A DNA stretch of 64,000 nucleotides from Vitellaria paradoxa (lineage: Eukaryota; Streptophyta; Magnoliopsida; Ericales; Sapotaceae). Position numbers and translations under genes: made by a program. The stretch lies in assembly GCA_019916065.1 (NCBI GenBank), contig CM034236.1:12787167-12851166 (forward strand), given 5' to 3'. Positions 1-11,141 of this stretch are shown in pieces. Each line of letters opens with the position of its first letter. Position 1 is the first letter of the stretch. The notes beneath the pieces are model-generated. The model was not told the origin of the DNA and searched no databases. It saw only the letters and a program-made list of their open reading frames with translations.

Positions 1-39
1 CAAAGTGCATGCCTTAGGATTGGAATGCTAATCTGCTCA
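1..39 (-). repeat. start (U3 edge) of the 3' LTR, truncated by window
   Basis: Read on the minus strand, the sequence next to the polypurine tract begins TGAGCAGATTAGC. The far end of the right-hand LTR begins TGAGCACATTACC, which is 11 of 13 matches including the expected TG. CAAAG and GCCTT blocks are also shared a little further in, with a small hairpin-like insertion in the right copy. Only 39 bases lie in the window, so the LTR identity is an inference from this short match. Confidence 0.5.
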
Positions 40-67
40 CAATTCCCCCCCCCAACTTTTTCCTTTC
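40..67 (-). other. polypurine tract of the Athila-like element
   Basis: On the minus strand this is a purine run (AAAGGAAAAAGTTGGGGGGGGG, then AATTG) directly before the TG of the 3' LTR. Polypurine tracts prime plus-strand DNA synthesis in LTR elements. A second, similar run (TAGTTGGGGGGG on the minus strand) occurs at 838-850 and is a possible alternative. Confidence 0.55.
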
Positions 68-1873
68 TACTCCTTGAATGCCAATATTGAATTTTTTTTT
101 GTGGTTTTTTTTTCTAACCCAATCTTCCCCTTATATACCTTTCTAAACATTGCCAAGATCTCTCATGGCATGCAAGGGTTGGCTCCTATATATCTAAGGT
201 TAAAGGGTTAACTTTGTGGGTCCAAGTAAATTTAATCGACTATTTTATTCTAAAGGCTTCAACTTGGCTCCAAAGGTAATAATTTAAAAAAAAAGGATAC
301 AGGCTTTCAAATATTCCAATGATGACCTAACATCATTCCCCTAGGTTATCACCATTTTTTCAGAATTAATGATCCATTCATGCAATAGAAAAGTAGTATT
401 TTGTTGCATTCAATACCAAAACAAAATAATGTAATGAAGCTTAAAAAGAAAAGTGAGATGAAAGAGAAAATAATAGGAAGTATTATGCTTAGTCCTCTCA
501 AAAATAACGGTTATAGGCTCAAAAGCTCACAAAAGAGAGGTTCTTAAGTCTCCACTTGTGTCTTAGCATACATGATTGACTATGTTTCATAAACTCTACT
601 CCCTAACACACTGTTATTACCTTGATCTCAAGTAAAAAGTCTACCATACATTTGAAAAAGTTATACTCAATTTCATACTTTAGCTACCTGTTCACAAATA
701 AAATAAAAACATTCCTTATTTCCATGACTAGTACCATCCTCAAACTAGTTAGTTACCCTCACATTAGTCACTATATGGTAAAAATTTGTTCAATTTGAAT
801 GTTCATACAATGCAAATATGTTTCGTCATGCATTCATGCCCCCCCAACTAAAGTCACACATTGTCCCCAATGTGTGTTGTAAAACTATAAATAGTGCAAA
901 GAAAGTAGCGACTAATGCATAAATTAAAGTGACAAATGATATGGAGGAAACGTAAACACCAGAATAAAAGAAATGACAAAAACAATAAATACATAAAAAA
1001 AAGGTAAATATTACCTCATGTTGTCGTCAAATAAAGTAAGTGCATCATTAAAGTCAGTAAAGACTTGGCTTGAAAACTCTAGGAACTGAGGTGAAGTGTT
1101 AGCATCTGTAGTTGATTAATTCTCCTCACACTCACCAATCCCATCAGGTACCTCTTCTAAAGGTGGCATATCATCATAATATTCTTTGGATGATGTGATG
1201 GATAGGTAGTTTAAGTCAGAGTGTGGGACATCGGGCCACTCCTGAGCTATAACAATTTCCGCCCATTCCATTCTAACATTTATCTCTAGGTCGACCTCAG
1301 CCCACTAGGCAACCTCAAATAATTGATAGGGTGATAAGGTTAAGACTAGAGGAACAAATGCAGGCAAGGAATTTCCTTCTAGAAAATACTCATCAGGCCA
1401 TGTTTCTAAACTACCCTAACAGCTTGCAAATTCACTCTTTGTATAGCTCTCAGATTGCCTTTCCCCTAGGCTACCCATATAGGTCTCAGAGTCACTTTCT
1501 TCCCTACTACAGAATGATAACATATCCCATTTACGTTTGTGACCCTGTACTCTCCCCTCATTAGCCATTTGGTTAGCATTCGTACTCAAGTCAGTCCGAG
1601 TGTACCTGTGCTTTCATAAACCAACAAATAAAGCCTTAAAAATTTATGCAACTAATATCAACAACATGAAGCAAATAACCCGCACAACCATAACAAAAAA
1701 AAATGTAAGCTAGAAAGAGAAATGAAAACCAAAATAAAGTAACCATAAAACTGAAAGAACAAATCGAGTTTAGGTTTACAATATTAATCCAGTAATTCAT
1801 ACCTAACTTACAAAACAATTCAAAAGCCTACAATTAAACAAAATAAGAAAAAGAAGAATAAGAAAAATCTCAA
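68..1873. other. non-coding 3' part of the Athila-like element
   Basis: About 1.8 kb between the 3' ORF and the polypurine tract. It is AT-rich with no open frame that resembles a known protein on either strand. The only structure seen is the G-rich second polypurine-like run near 838-850. Athila-lineage elements commonly carry long non-coding stretches here. Confidence 0.5.
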
Positions 1874-3007
1874 CTAAGCAGATGGTGGAGGGTGCTGAGA
1901 ATCACGAAGGTGATCCAAGATACTCCGCAGAAGATGGGACTGTGTCTGCTGCTCATGCTGCATAGCCATTTGTGCCTGTTGTATCCTCAAAAGCAATTCA
2001 TGATCCACCTTTTGATTGTGCTCAAATCGATTCATTTGTGCCATCAATTCTGCCATGGAAATTTCAGACTCATTATCTTCTTCATTCACCTCATCCCATG
2101 GACGCTGGGAACTACTCGCCCCTGATCGCTTCTTCTTTTTCTTGCTCTTTTCCATATTCCCCCTAGACTTTCCATATGAGATGGCCGTTAGGGGTTGAAG
2201 TCGAGGAGCTATGGGCAAATCTGTGGGGATCTGTGCACCTTTCTGTCGAAAAATCTCGATAAGAGCTCCCCCAAAAGGAATGCCAAACTGCCCTCTTTTT
2301 TGCTCAAAAGTAAAAGTAATATGGTGCCAAATAAAAGAAGGCAAATCTATGGTCATTCCTGTCCCAATCGCATAGATCAAGCGGGCTCGTGCGGGACTAC
2401 AGTCTGAATTCCTATTCTGGGGCAAAAGGTTGGTGCAAGAGAACATATGTAGGGCCCAGTACTTTGCAGTTAATGCGGAGAGTGGTTTTTTATATTCACT
2501 GGCCCATTCCTGGTTGTCAGTCAAGACTGCCCATGCTATTACATTCAGGGGTGGTCCTCCTTCGTTGGGATAGGAAAATTCTGGATGCTAAACTCGAGGT
2601 AATTGAAATACCTCGGCAAAATCTATTGGGGTTAATTTAATTTCAACCCCACGGACCCATCTTGTGAGTTGCTCTCTCCCTTTTCACTTGTTTATAGAAT
2701 CTTCTCGTATGTTTGCAAAGACTTCACGCACAACATCGGAAACACAAGAGGCCTGGAATTGGGCAATATATAACCATTGCCGACCCTCAAAATTTTGAAG
2801 CATAAATTCCTTGCCACTGAATTGATTAATTCGCCAAACCCTCTCCACCACCACGGGTTTGTGACACCACACATCATCATACTGTTTTTCAGCATCCATT
2901 CCCCAGAATCGGTCACAATCATAGGATGGTGTTCCAATTTGCCTATTAGCACATTGCTTTGTCCTTGGTAGCATTGCACTAACAAATAATAAATATTGGT
3001 AACACAA
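1874..3007 (-). pseudogene. extra 3' ORF (env-position, plant transposon protein-like), broken
   Basis: A single minus-strand frame runs from about 3007 to 1874 and is interrupted by an in-frame TGA (near 2684) and a TAG (near 2590), with no frameshift. The upper part holds RFWGMDAEKQYDDV and VVVERVWR. The middle holds SPARARLIYAIGTGMTIDL, which I recognise as resembling the putative plant transposon protein domain found in many Athila-type polyproteins. A lysine-rich stretch (KSKKKKKR) and a glutamine-rich, probably helical tail follow. Position after integrase and in sense orientation is where Athila/Calypso elements carry their env-like ORF, but no signal peptide or clear membrane segment is visible. 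Function is unknown; it is now a pseudogene. Confidence 0.6.
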
Positions 3008-3033
3008 TTAGACCAATTCCTATGTCCACACAA

Positions 3034-3909
3034 ATTCAGTGGCCCACATCTAATAAAACATGAGAATATTAACTAAAATGAAAGTGAGTTGTTTATGGGA
3101 CCAAGACTTAGTTCATGCCCTCCTATGGTGGTGAGTGTGGTGTCTTCCCAAAATTTTGGGGCCTACCTTTGAAAATCATTGAACAAAATGCCAATCAAGC
3201 ATGAAAAGGAGGTTTATGGAAGAAACAAAAGCTCACTTTGGTCAACCACACTTCTACCCGTGAGGAAACATGAGGACCCACGAATGGGTTCCATGCTTGA
3301 CAAGGAATTCCCTTGTCTAAGATTAATGGGTCCCATGGTTGGAGAAAAGATCCTTTAAAAACCAAGAAGAATTGAAATTTCGGAACAATTTGAGAAAATG
3401 AGCCCTAGATCCTTCACTCTTGAAGTTAGGGCTTCTATGGAGGAAGAAGAAGACTTACCTCACTTGAAGAACCCAAAAGCTTGAAGAAATCCAAAACAAT
3501 TCAGCAAAATCCCAAAAAGTTCACTAATCCACGATCTAGAGTGGCTTGGATTGAAAAAGAGAAAGTTTAGATGTGAAGGAATCAAAGAAGGAAGGAGTTA
3601 GGTAGAGAGGATCGGCCAAACAAAGGAGCAATTTGCTAGTTTAAAGCGTGCAGGTGTCCAGCTTGTAGGGTGTCCGAACCGGCTGAGGAGCCAAAGTTTC
3701 ATAACCCACTGTGGTCTGGACCGGCCGTGGGGTGTCCGGACCAGCTAGACCATTTTGGGGCTAATTTTGGTTTTCAATTTTGGTGCTCCCCCTTTTTTTT
3801 TTCCAACACAAAAGACTTTCTTAATATTCCTAATAATAAACAAATGACCCTCCAATTAAATTCGCTAACTATCCTAACTAATATACAATAAAAATCTCTT
3901 GAATGTGAA
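3034..3909. other. spacer between pol and the 3' ORF
   Basis: About 0.9 kb without a credible reading frame. It contains several copies of the word GTGTCCGGAC/GTGTCCGAAC (around 3650-3750) that recur in the 5' LTR near 10815-10915, with a related GGTGTCTGGACT in the leader near 9550. They may be subrepeats of the element. Confidence 0.5.
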
Positions 3910-6900
3910 CTATTCATAAGGGATGAGATCCAAAAGATCCCATGTTTCAATTAAACCCACAAACTTCTCTAAGTATGGTTTTAATCGATACCCATTCACT
4001 TTAAATCGATGCTGATCTTCGGGTTTTCAATTTCAATGGCTTCATGTTCCAATACATGTGTTACAATGAATGGGCCTGACCATTTAGATTGTAGTTTACC
4101 TGGGAATAAGTGCAATCGTGATCGATAAATAAGTACTTTCTGACCTTCCTGGAATGTTCGTCGTGCAATGTGTTGGTCATGTACTTTCTTCATCTTTTCC
4201 TTTGAAATCAAGGCATTTTCATAGGCATCATTTCGTATTTCATCCATGTCTACAATTTGCAGTTTACGATGTAGCCTTGCTTCATCAATATTGGCATTAA
4301 ACTACTTAATTGCCCAATAAGCTTTATGCTCTAATTCCACGGGCAAATGGCATGGCTTCCCATAAACTAATCGATAGGGTGACATTACCAAACTAGTTTT
4401 GTATGCAGTAATATATGCCCACAGGGAATCTATCAACCTCAGTGACCAATCCTTGCGGTTAGGATTAACTGTCTTTTCTAAGATCTGCTTGATTTCTCTG
4501 TTTGCTAGCTCTACTTGGCCACTTGTTTGGGAGTGATAAGAAGTACTTACTTTATGTGCTACCCCATATTTGAGTAATAAGGTTCCTACTGGACGATTAC
4601 AAAAATGTTTTCCTCCATCACTAATTATTGCACGAGGTACCCCAAAGCGTGAAAATATGTTCTCATGGAGGAATTTAAGCACTACTTTATGGTTATTTGT
4701 CCTAGTTGCAACTGCTTCTACCCATTTGGACACGTAGTCAACCCCTAACAAGATGAATTCATACCCAAAAGAGATTAGAAAAGGGCTCATGAAGTCTATT
4801 CCCAAACAATCAAATACTTCCAATACTAAAATGGGGGATAGGGGCATCATGTTCCTTCGGGTCAAACTACCTAAACGTTGACATCGATCATAGGTGGTGC
4901 AGAATTGATGTACGTCCTTGAATAATGTAGGCCAGTAAAATCCATATTGCAAAATCTTGGCAGCTGTTTTATTTATGGAAAAATGGCCACCACACGCTTG
5001 AGAATAGCAGAACTCTATTATCCCTGTAACTTCCCATTAAGGAATACATCGTCGAATAACTTGATCGGGACAATATTTGAATAGATACGGATCATCCCAA
5101 AAGAAAACTCTCACATTCCTAAGGAATTTCTTCCTATCCTTGGAGCTCCACTCAATTGGGATTTTACATGTCACTAAGTAATTAGCGATATCAGCGTACT
5201 AAGGTGGGTTGGACGTTGTTATTGCTTGCACATGAAACAATTGTTCATCTGGGAAGCTATCATTGATTTGAATATCGTCTTTGGGGTAGGCTTTGACCGG
5301 TAAACGTGACAAATCATCTGCCACCATGTTCTCTATACTTTTCTTATCTCTTATTTCGAGGTCAAGCTATTGCAACAACAAAATCTATCGAATTAATCGT
5401 GGTTTGGCCTCTTGTTTGGTCAACAGGTACTTGAGTGCGAAATGATCAATAAAAACAATAACTGTTGAACCAATGAGATAAGATCTAAATTCCTCAAGGG
5501 CGAAGACAACTGCTAGTAATTCCTTCTCAGTTGTTGTGTAATTCTTTTGCGCGTCATTAAGGGTTTTACTAGCGTAATAAATGACATACGCCTTTTTATT
5601 CCTTCTCTATCCTAACACAGCTCCAATAGTATGGTCACTAGCATTGCACATGAGTTCAAAGGGTAGTGACCAATCAGGAAATTGTAATATAGAAGCTGTA
5701 GTTAGACATCCCTTGAGTTTATCGAAAGCTTGCTAGCATTGATTAGTCCATTCAAATGGGGTATCTTGTATTAGTAATTGATATAAGGGTCTGGAAATCT
5801 CGTTGAATGACTGAATAAATCTTCGATAGAAACCAACATGCCCCATGAAGGATCTAATATCCTTTACTGATTGAGGTGTGGGAAGCTTTTGTATCAATTC
5901 TATCTTTGCTTGATCTACCTGGATGCCATCTTTTGAAACTATGTGCCCTAATACTATGCCTTGTGTCACCATAAAGTGACACTTTTCCCAATTAAGCACA
6001 AGATTCATTTCCTCACATCGTGTTAACACTAGATCAAGGTGTTGCAAACACTGCTCGAATGAGTCTCCATAGACCGAGAAATCGTCCATAAAGACTTCGA
6101 CGATTTCTTCTACCATTTCACTAAATATGCTAATCATGCAGCACTGAAAGGTGGCAGGGGCGTTACACAGGCCAAACGGCATTTGTTTATACGTGAAGGT
6201 GCCAAATGGACAAATGAATGTAGTTTTGGATTGGTCCTCTAAGGCTACCTCTATTTGATTATAGCCCGAATAGCCATCTAGGAAGCAATAGTATGCATGC
6301 CCAGCCATTCTTTCTAAAACCTGATCTAAGAACAAGAGAAAGAAATGGTTTTTTCTAGTAACTGCATTGAGTTTCCTATAATCAATGAAGACTCGCCAGC
6401 TAGTTTGCACTCTTGTTGGGACTAGCTCATTGTTTTCATTTCGAACTACGGTAATACCTGACTTCTTAGGTACTACTTGTGTGGGGCTTACCCATTGGGA
6501 ATCAGAAATTGGGTAAATTATCCCTACATCAAGCAACTTTAATACCTCAGCCCGTACTACCTCTTTCATATTTGGATTGAACCTTCTTTGCATTTGTCGG
6601 ACTGGCTTAGCACCCTCTTCTAAATAGATACGATGTGTGCAAAGGAGTGGACTTATACCTGTTAAATTCGCCGCTGACCACCCCAATGCTTTCTTATGGG
6701 TTTGTAGAAGTTCTACTAATGTGCGCTCCTGATCAATAGTTAATTCAAAGGAAATAACTACGGGATATGTTTTGCCTTCACCTAGAAAAGTATATTTCAA
6801 ATTAGGAGGTAAGGGTTTCCTATCAGGACTTGGGGCTTTCACATTTGATGATTGAGCTTTATTCAGAAGTGGCCCCAAACTCTCAAACATTGGTACCTAG

Positions 6901-9521
6901 TTACCAATGGACATTATGGGGTAAACGTCTAACCATTCGTATATCATTCTGCTCACTTCGCCATGCATCATAGGAGCTCCCTTCTCCACATTACAACACA
7001 GTACCCTTTCTAAAGGGTCTTCAAAAAATTCACAATCAATGTAGTCTTGCACTTTGGTCTCGACAACATCGACTTTTTGTATCTCATACACCTCTTTTGT
7101 TTGTTTAGTAACATGAAAAATGTTTGTCTCAAATTCTATGTTACCAAAAGACATTTTCATGGACCCATTCCTATAGTTAATCAAAGCATTTGAAGTTGCT
7201 AAGAATGGACGTCCAAGAATCACTGGCGTTTGATCAGGTGCTGACAAACTGGTGAGTGGTTGTGTATCATGGATTATAAAATCCACTGGAAAATAAAAAT
7301 TTTCCACTTGCACCAGTACGTCTTCAACTATACCACGTGGAACTTTAATTGATCTATCTGCAAGTTGTAAAGTCACACGGGTAGGTTTAATCTCTCCTAA
7401 GCCCAATTGCTCATACACTGAATAGGGAAGTAGGTTCACATTAGCTCCTAAATCAAAAAGTGCTCGACTAATAAAGAACTCCCCTATATAGCAAGAAATA
7501 GTAGGACAACCTGGATCCTTATATTTCGGGGGTGTGCAACATTGAAGAATAGCACTTGCTTGTTCGGTTAGGAAAGCTTTTTCCTTAACATTCAGTCCCC
7601 TCTTCACAGTGCATAGCTCTTTCAAGAATTTTGCATACACTGGGATTTGCTTAATTGCATCTAAAAGAGGTATATCGATTTTTACTTGTTTAAAGACCTC
7701 TAGCAATTCAACTGCCTAAGTTTCTCTCTTAGCTTTCAAGAACCTTTGGGGACATGTTGCTTTAGGGATGTACTCTCTAGATACTAATATCGGTTCTCCC
7801 TCTTTTTCCTTTTATTTCTCCTCTCTCTCTTCCTTACTCTCTTCTTTCTCAGACTCCTCTTCTTCCATGACTATAGGTTGTTTTCCTTCCCTCCTATTAT
7901 CTTCCAACATCCACTTAGGTTCTAACTCTTCCCTAACCTCAACCATCTTAGGGTGAATGGTTTTATCTATAGTTTTACCACTCCTAAGCATCGTGATGTT
8001 TTGCACCTGCTCAATATTGATAGGAATATTGGAAGACCCTTCAACATTTTTCACTTGGCCGGTTAGATTTGGACGTGGTTGAGCAGGGAATTGACCTTTA
8101 GGTTGTACAGCCAAAGTTTGAGTTAAAAGAGTCAACTGCCCCTTAATATCATCCAAAGTTCTATTATTTTGAGCCAAAAGTGTGGATTGTGTGTTCATAA
8201 ATTGTTGAAGTGTTTCTTCTGTGGACCTCTTATTTAGAGGAATGTATGGAGTATGGTGTGAAGATCCCGCATTTTGAGGCAATCCTAGATTAGTGACTAG
8301 AACTTGAGAAATTGGAGGAGATGGAGTATGATAAGGTTGTGGCATTTGAGCTCCATTATTTCTCCAACTAAAATTTGGATGGTTCCTTATAGCCGGATTA
8401 TATGTTTCAGAATAAGGATTTCCCCCCAAATTTTGTCTACAATATGGAGGTCGGTATTGGTTTATAGCATGGATAGGGAGTTCACTAGACAACTGATTCT
8501 GCACAACTTCTCTACGCATGGGCATACTAGGACAATCATCCATTCTATGAGATTGGCTATCGCAAGCTACACAATAGACATTTGCTACAGGTTCTTTGAC
8601 TATTGGTGTGTCCTTTTTAATCTAAAGGGTCTCAATTTCTCGGGTCAGAATTGCTAGTTTTGCTTTAAGGTCATCAATTTCACTTAAGTGATGCAAACCT
8701 CGAATAGAAGAACCACTAGCATTCTGAGAATTATGAGACCCTATGGTATCCCATGTTTGTGCATTTTCAGCTAAAAACTCGAAGTATTCACAAGCTTCTT
8801 CAGGAGTTTTATGATAAAACTGCCCATTGCACATTGTCTCCACAAATTGTTTAAAGTGTGGCGTGAGTGATCCGTAAAAGATACTAGCTAAGCGCCAAAT
8901 TTCAAATCCATGGTGAGGACAGGAATATAGAAGAGTTTTAAATCTCTCCTATCTTTGGTAGAACGTCTCACCATGTTATGGAGCAAAGTTCAAAATCTGA
9001 TGTTGTATTGCATCAGTTCTGTTAGGTGGAAAGAATTTCTTTAGAAACTTGGCTTACATTTCATCCCATGTGCGAATGGAATTAGATGGTAAGAATTCAA
9101 ACCATCTAGCAGCCTTATCTTGCAATGAAAATGGGAAGAGCTTAAGAAATACTAACTCTAATGGGCATCCCTGATCCTTGATGGTGACACAAATGTTCCT
9201 AAAGCGAGTTAAATGGTCATATGGATTTTCAGAATCCATACCATGGAAAGTAGGTAACATTTGGATCATCCTTGGTTTAAAGTGAAAAGTGTGGTTTTCA
9301 GGCCAAACTATACAGGATTCCGGAGTGTGCCTATTTTGCTGCAAGATATCCCTCATGGATCGTCTTGCTGCAACGGCTTGATTATCCTCAGCCATTTCTA
9401 GAGTAGGATTTGAAAAGCTAAGATTTGGAACTTCTCCTAAAGAGATTTCAAATTTGAAAGAAGAACCTAAAGACTCAGAACGCTCTAATCTACCGTTGCC
9501 ACTACGAACCCAAGCGCTCAT
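3910..9521 (-). pseudogene. Athila-like gag-pol polyprotein, multiple in-frame stops
   Basis: The first real ATG is at 9521; the frame then continues through gag, protease, reverse transcriptase, RNase H and integrase without change of frame as far as about 4015, where a frameshift leads to the natural-looking end at 3910. Gag shows a zinc knuckle CVACDSQSHRMDDC (8540-8585). Protease DLGANVNLLP lies near 7460, reverse transcriptase FMDDFSVYG near 6080, a decayed RNase H at 5000-5730, and integrase with its DDE residues at 4302-4952. In-frame stops occur at 9054, 8622, 7812, 6897, 5733 and 4302, with others between. Several fall on codons that are Gln or Trp in relatives. The copy cannot encode a full polyprotein. 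Confidence 0.9.
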
Positions 9522-9687
9522 AAACAAAAAAAAATTAAGCTAAGGAAAGCAGGTGTCTGGACTGCAGAACACTAATTATGGAACTTAGGAGATTTTAACT
9601 TCAAATTTTTAAGTTTTAAAATTTTTTTTTTCAAAATAAATTCTAATTTTAACTTAAAAGTCTAATAACCTAAAAACTAAAATTGGC

Positions 9688-9705
9688 TCCCCGGCAACGG
9701 TGCCA
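9688..9705 (-). other. primer-binding site, tRNA-Asp type
   Basis: The minus strand reads TGGCACCGTTGCCGGGGA, which matches the primer site of Athila/Calypso elements (complement of a plant tRNA-Asp 3' end) with one difference (A for G). It lies 14 bases from the proposed end of the 5' LTR. Confidence 0.85.
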
Positions 9706-9719
9706 AAAACTTAACCGCT

Positions 9720-11141
9720 TGCAAAGAATGCGTCTAAAACAACCCCTAAGTGCAAGGGTGTGCGGTGTAGCTTTAAATCGGTGAGTCCAAGGTCGAATCC
9801 ACAATGAACCTAAGTTTTAGCTTCTAGGTTAAAGATTCTTTCCTAAATCTAAGTTCAAAAATGAAAATTGAAACAAGGTGTAAACAAGAGTTTCAAGAAT
9901 TATCCTAAGTTGTTCTTGCAATTCAAAGTCACAAAATAATTAAAAACTTTTCTTAGCAGAAAATAAAAAAAATTAATTTGATGAATTAAATTCAATGAAA
10001 TAAAACCCTTGATTTAACATTCAAGTTCAGGTGGAATGAAATCAATTCATGTTTGTGCCTTAGTTACCAATTAAAATTTCACGTCGAATGGAAAAGTCAA
10101 TTGGAAGATGTCTTCGTTAAAGTTCTTTAAAAACCCACAATACACAATTTCATACTCACGTCTTATGGATTATGAAATTGGAAAGATCTTTCTTTAAAAG
10201 TAACACTTGTGGTTTCAAACCCTAGTTTTTAGTTTCAAGATTCTTCAAGAAAATCCAAGTTTCAAAAACCTTTATCAATGATTACCGGAATATGATCAAA
10301 AGTTCTTGTTTTCGAAAGTTCTTAAAACGGAAAAACCAGATTTGAAAAGCTTTCATAGATGTTTACGTGTTTGCGTAATCATCTATGAAACCCTGGCACA
10401 TACATAACTCATCCATTCCACCCTCCCTATGAATTTAAATCAAGGAGGAGAAAACTACACTACCATTATGTAAAAATCCATTCACACAAAACAATTAATT
10501 AACAAGAAATCAAGAATTTTAGAAGAAGAAAAATCTGAATAAACTTGTATTAATGCAGAAAATAAATACCATACTTCAGCGAATCAAAAGAATGATGAAC
10601 AATGAACAATATTGAAGCGTTCCGACAAACGACAACAAGAATCCTTGAATACATCTCCAAAAAAAAAAAATGAAAAGAAAGAATTTAAACCCTAAGAGTC
10701 TCTTGAAAAAAAGTCAGAAAGAAAAATTATTCCCCCCAAAGAACGGCTGTTCAATGAGTATTTATAACCCCTCCAAGGAAACCCTAAAAATGAAGAAGGA
10801 AATTAACCCCATGCGTCCAGGTGTCCAAACACCCAATTGGGGTGTCCGAACGGCAGTAAGGTCCAAGACTGAAATTCTGCTTCTCTGCACACTGGTGTCC
10901 TGAAGGTGTCCGAACACCTCCTTCCTGCACTTGTACCCTAAGCTATCCTTCGTCGTTTTCTTCGTCTTTAACGTTCCCAGTTGAATTTATCAAGCCTCTT
11001 TCACTACAATTAAGAAAAATAAACATAATTAGCTTAGAAATTAATAAAAAGTTTGAATTTAACAAGAAAATAAATGAATTTATGCTAAAACAAAGGCCTT
11101 GCAATTACACTTTTCAAGTGTAATCAATGGTAATGTGCTCA
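9720..11141 (-). repeat. 5' LTR of the Athila-like element
   Basis: Bounded on the minus strand by TGAGCACATTACC at 11141 and ...TTTGCA at 9720, just before the primer site, giving about 1.42 kb with TG/CA ends. The outer end matches the 39 bases of the 3' LTR in the window (11 of 13). It contains a minus-strand TATAAATA and a perfect small hairpin (ACACTTTTCAAGTGT, 11106-11120). The target duplication cannot be tested because the other end lies outside the window. Confidence 0.6.
10759..10766 (-). promoter_or_regulatory. TATA box in Athila-like 5' LTR
   Basis: The minus strand reads TATAAATA about 375 bases inside the LTR, a plausible position for the element promoter. No transcript evidence is available. 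Confidence 0.4.

Larger units (their letters stand above)
1..11141 (-). mobile_element. Athila/Calypso-type Ty3/gypsy retrotransposon, decayed; 3' LTR cut by window edge
   Basis: A minus-strand LTR retrotransposon runs from the 5' LTR on the right (9720-11141) to the first 39 bases of the 3' LTR at the left window edge. In transcription order there is a primer site matching the 3' end of tRNA-Asp, a gag-pol frame, a long spacer, an extra 3' ORF and a polypurine tract. Seen in sequence: protease motif DLGANVNLLP (Athila-type DLGA rather than DTGA), reverse transcriptase FMDDFSVYG, and integrase [16 protein letters not shown]. Known: tRNA-Asp primer, DLGA protease and an extra ORF after integrase are typical of the Athila/Calypso lineage. 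Many stop codons make it non-coding today. The lineage call is firm; the outer ends are less so. Confidence 0.85.
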
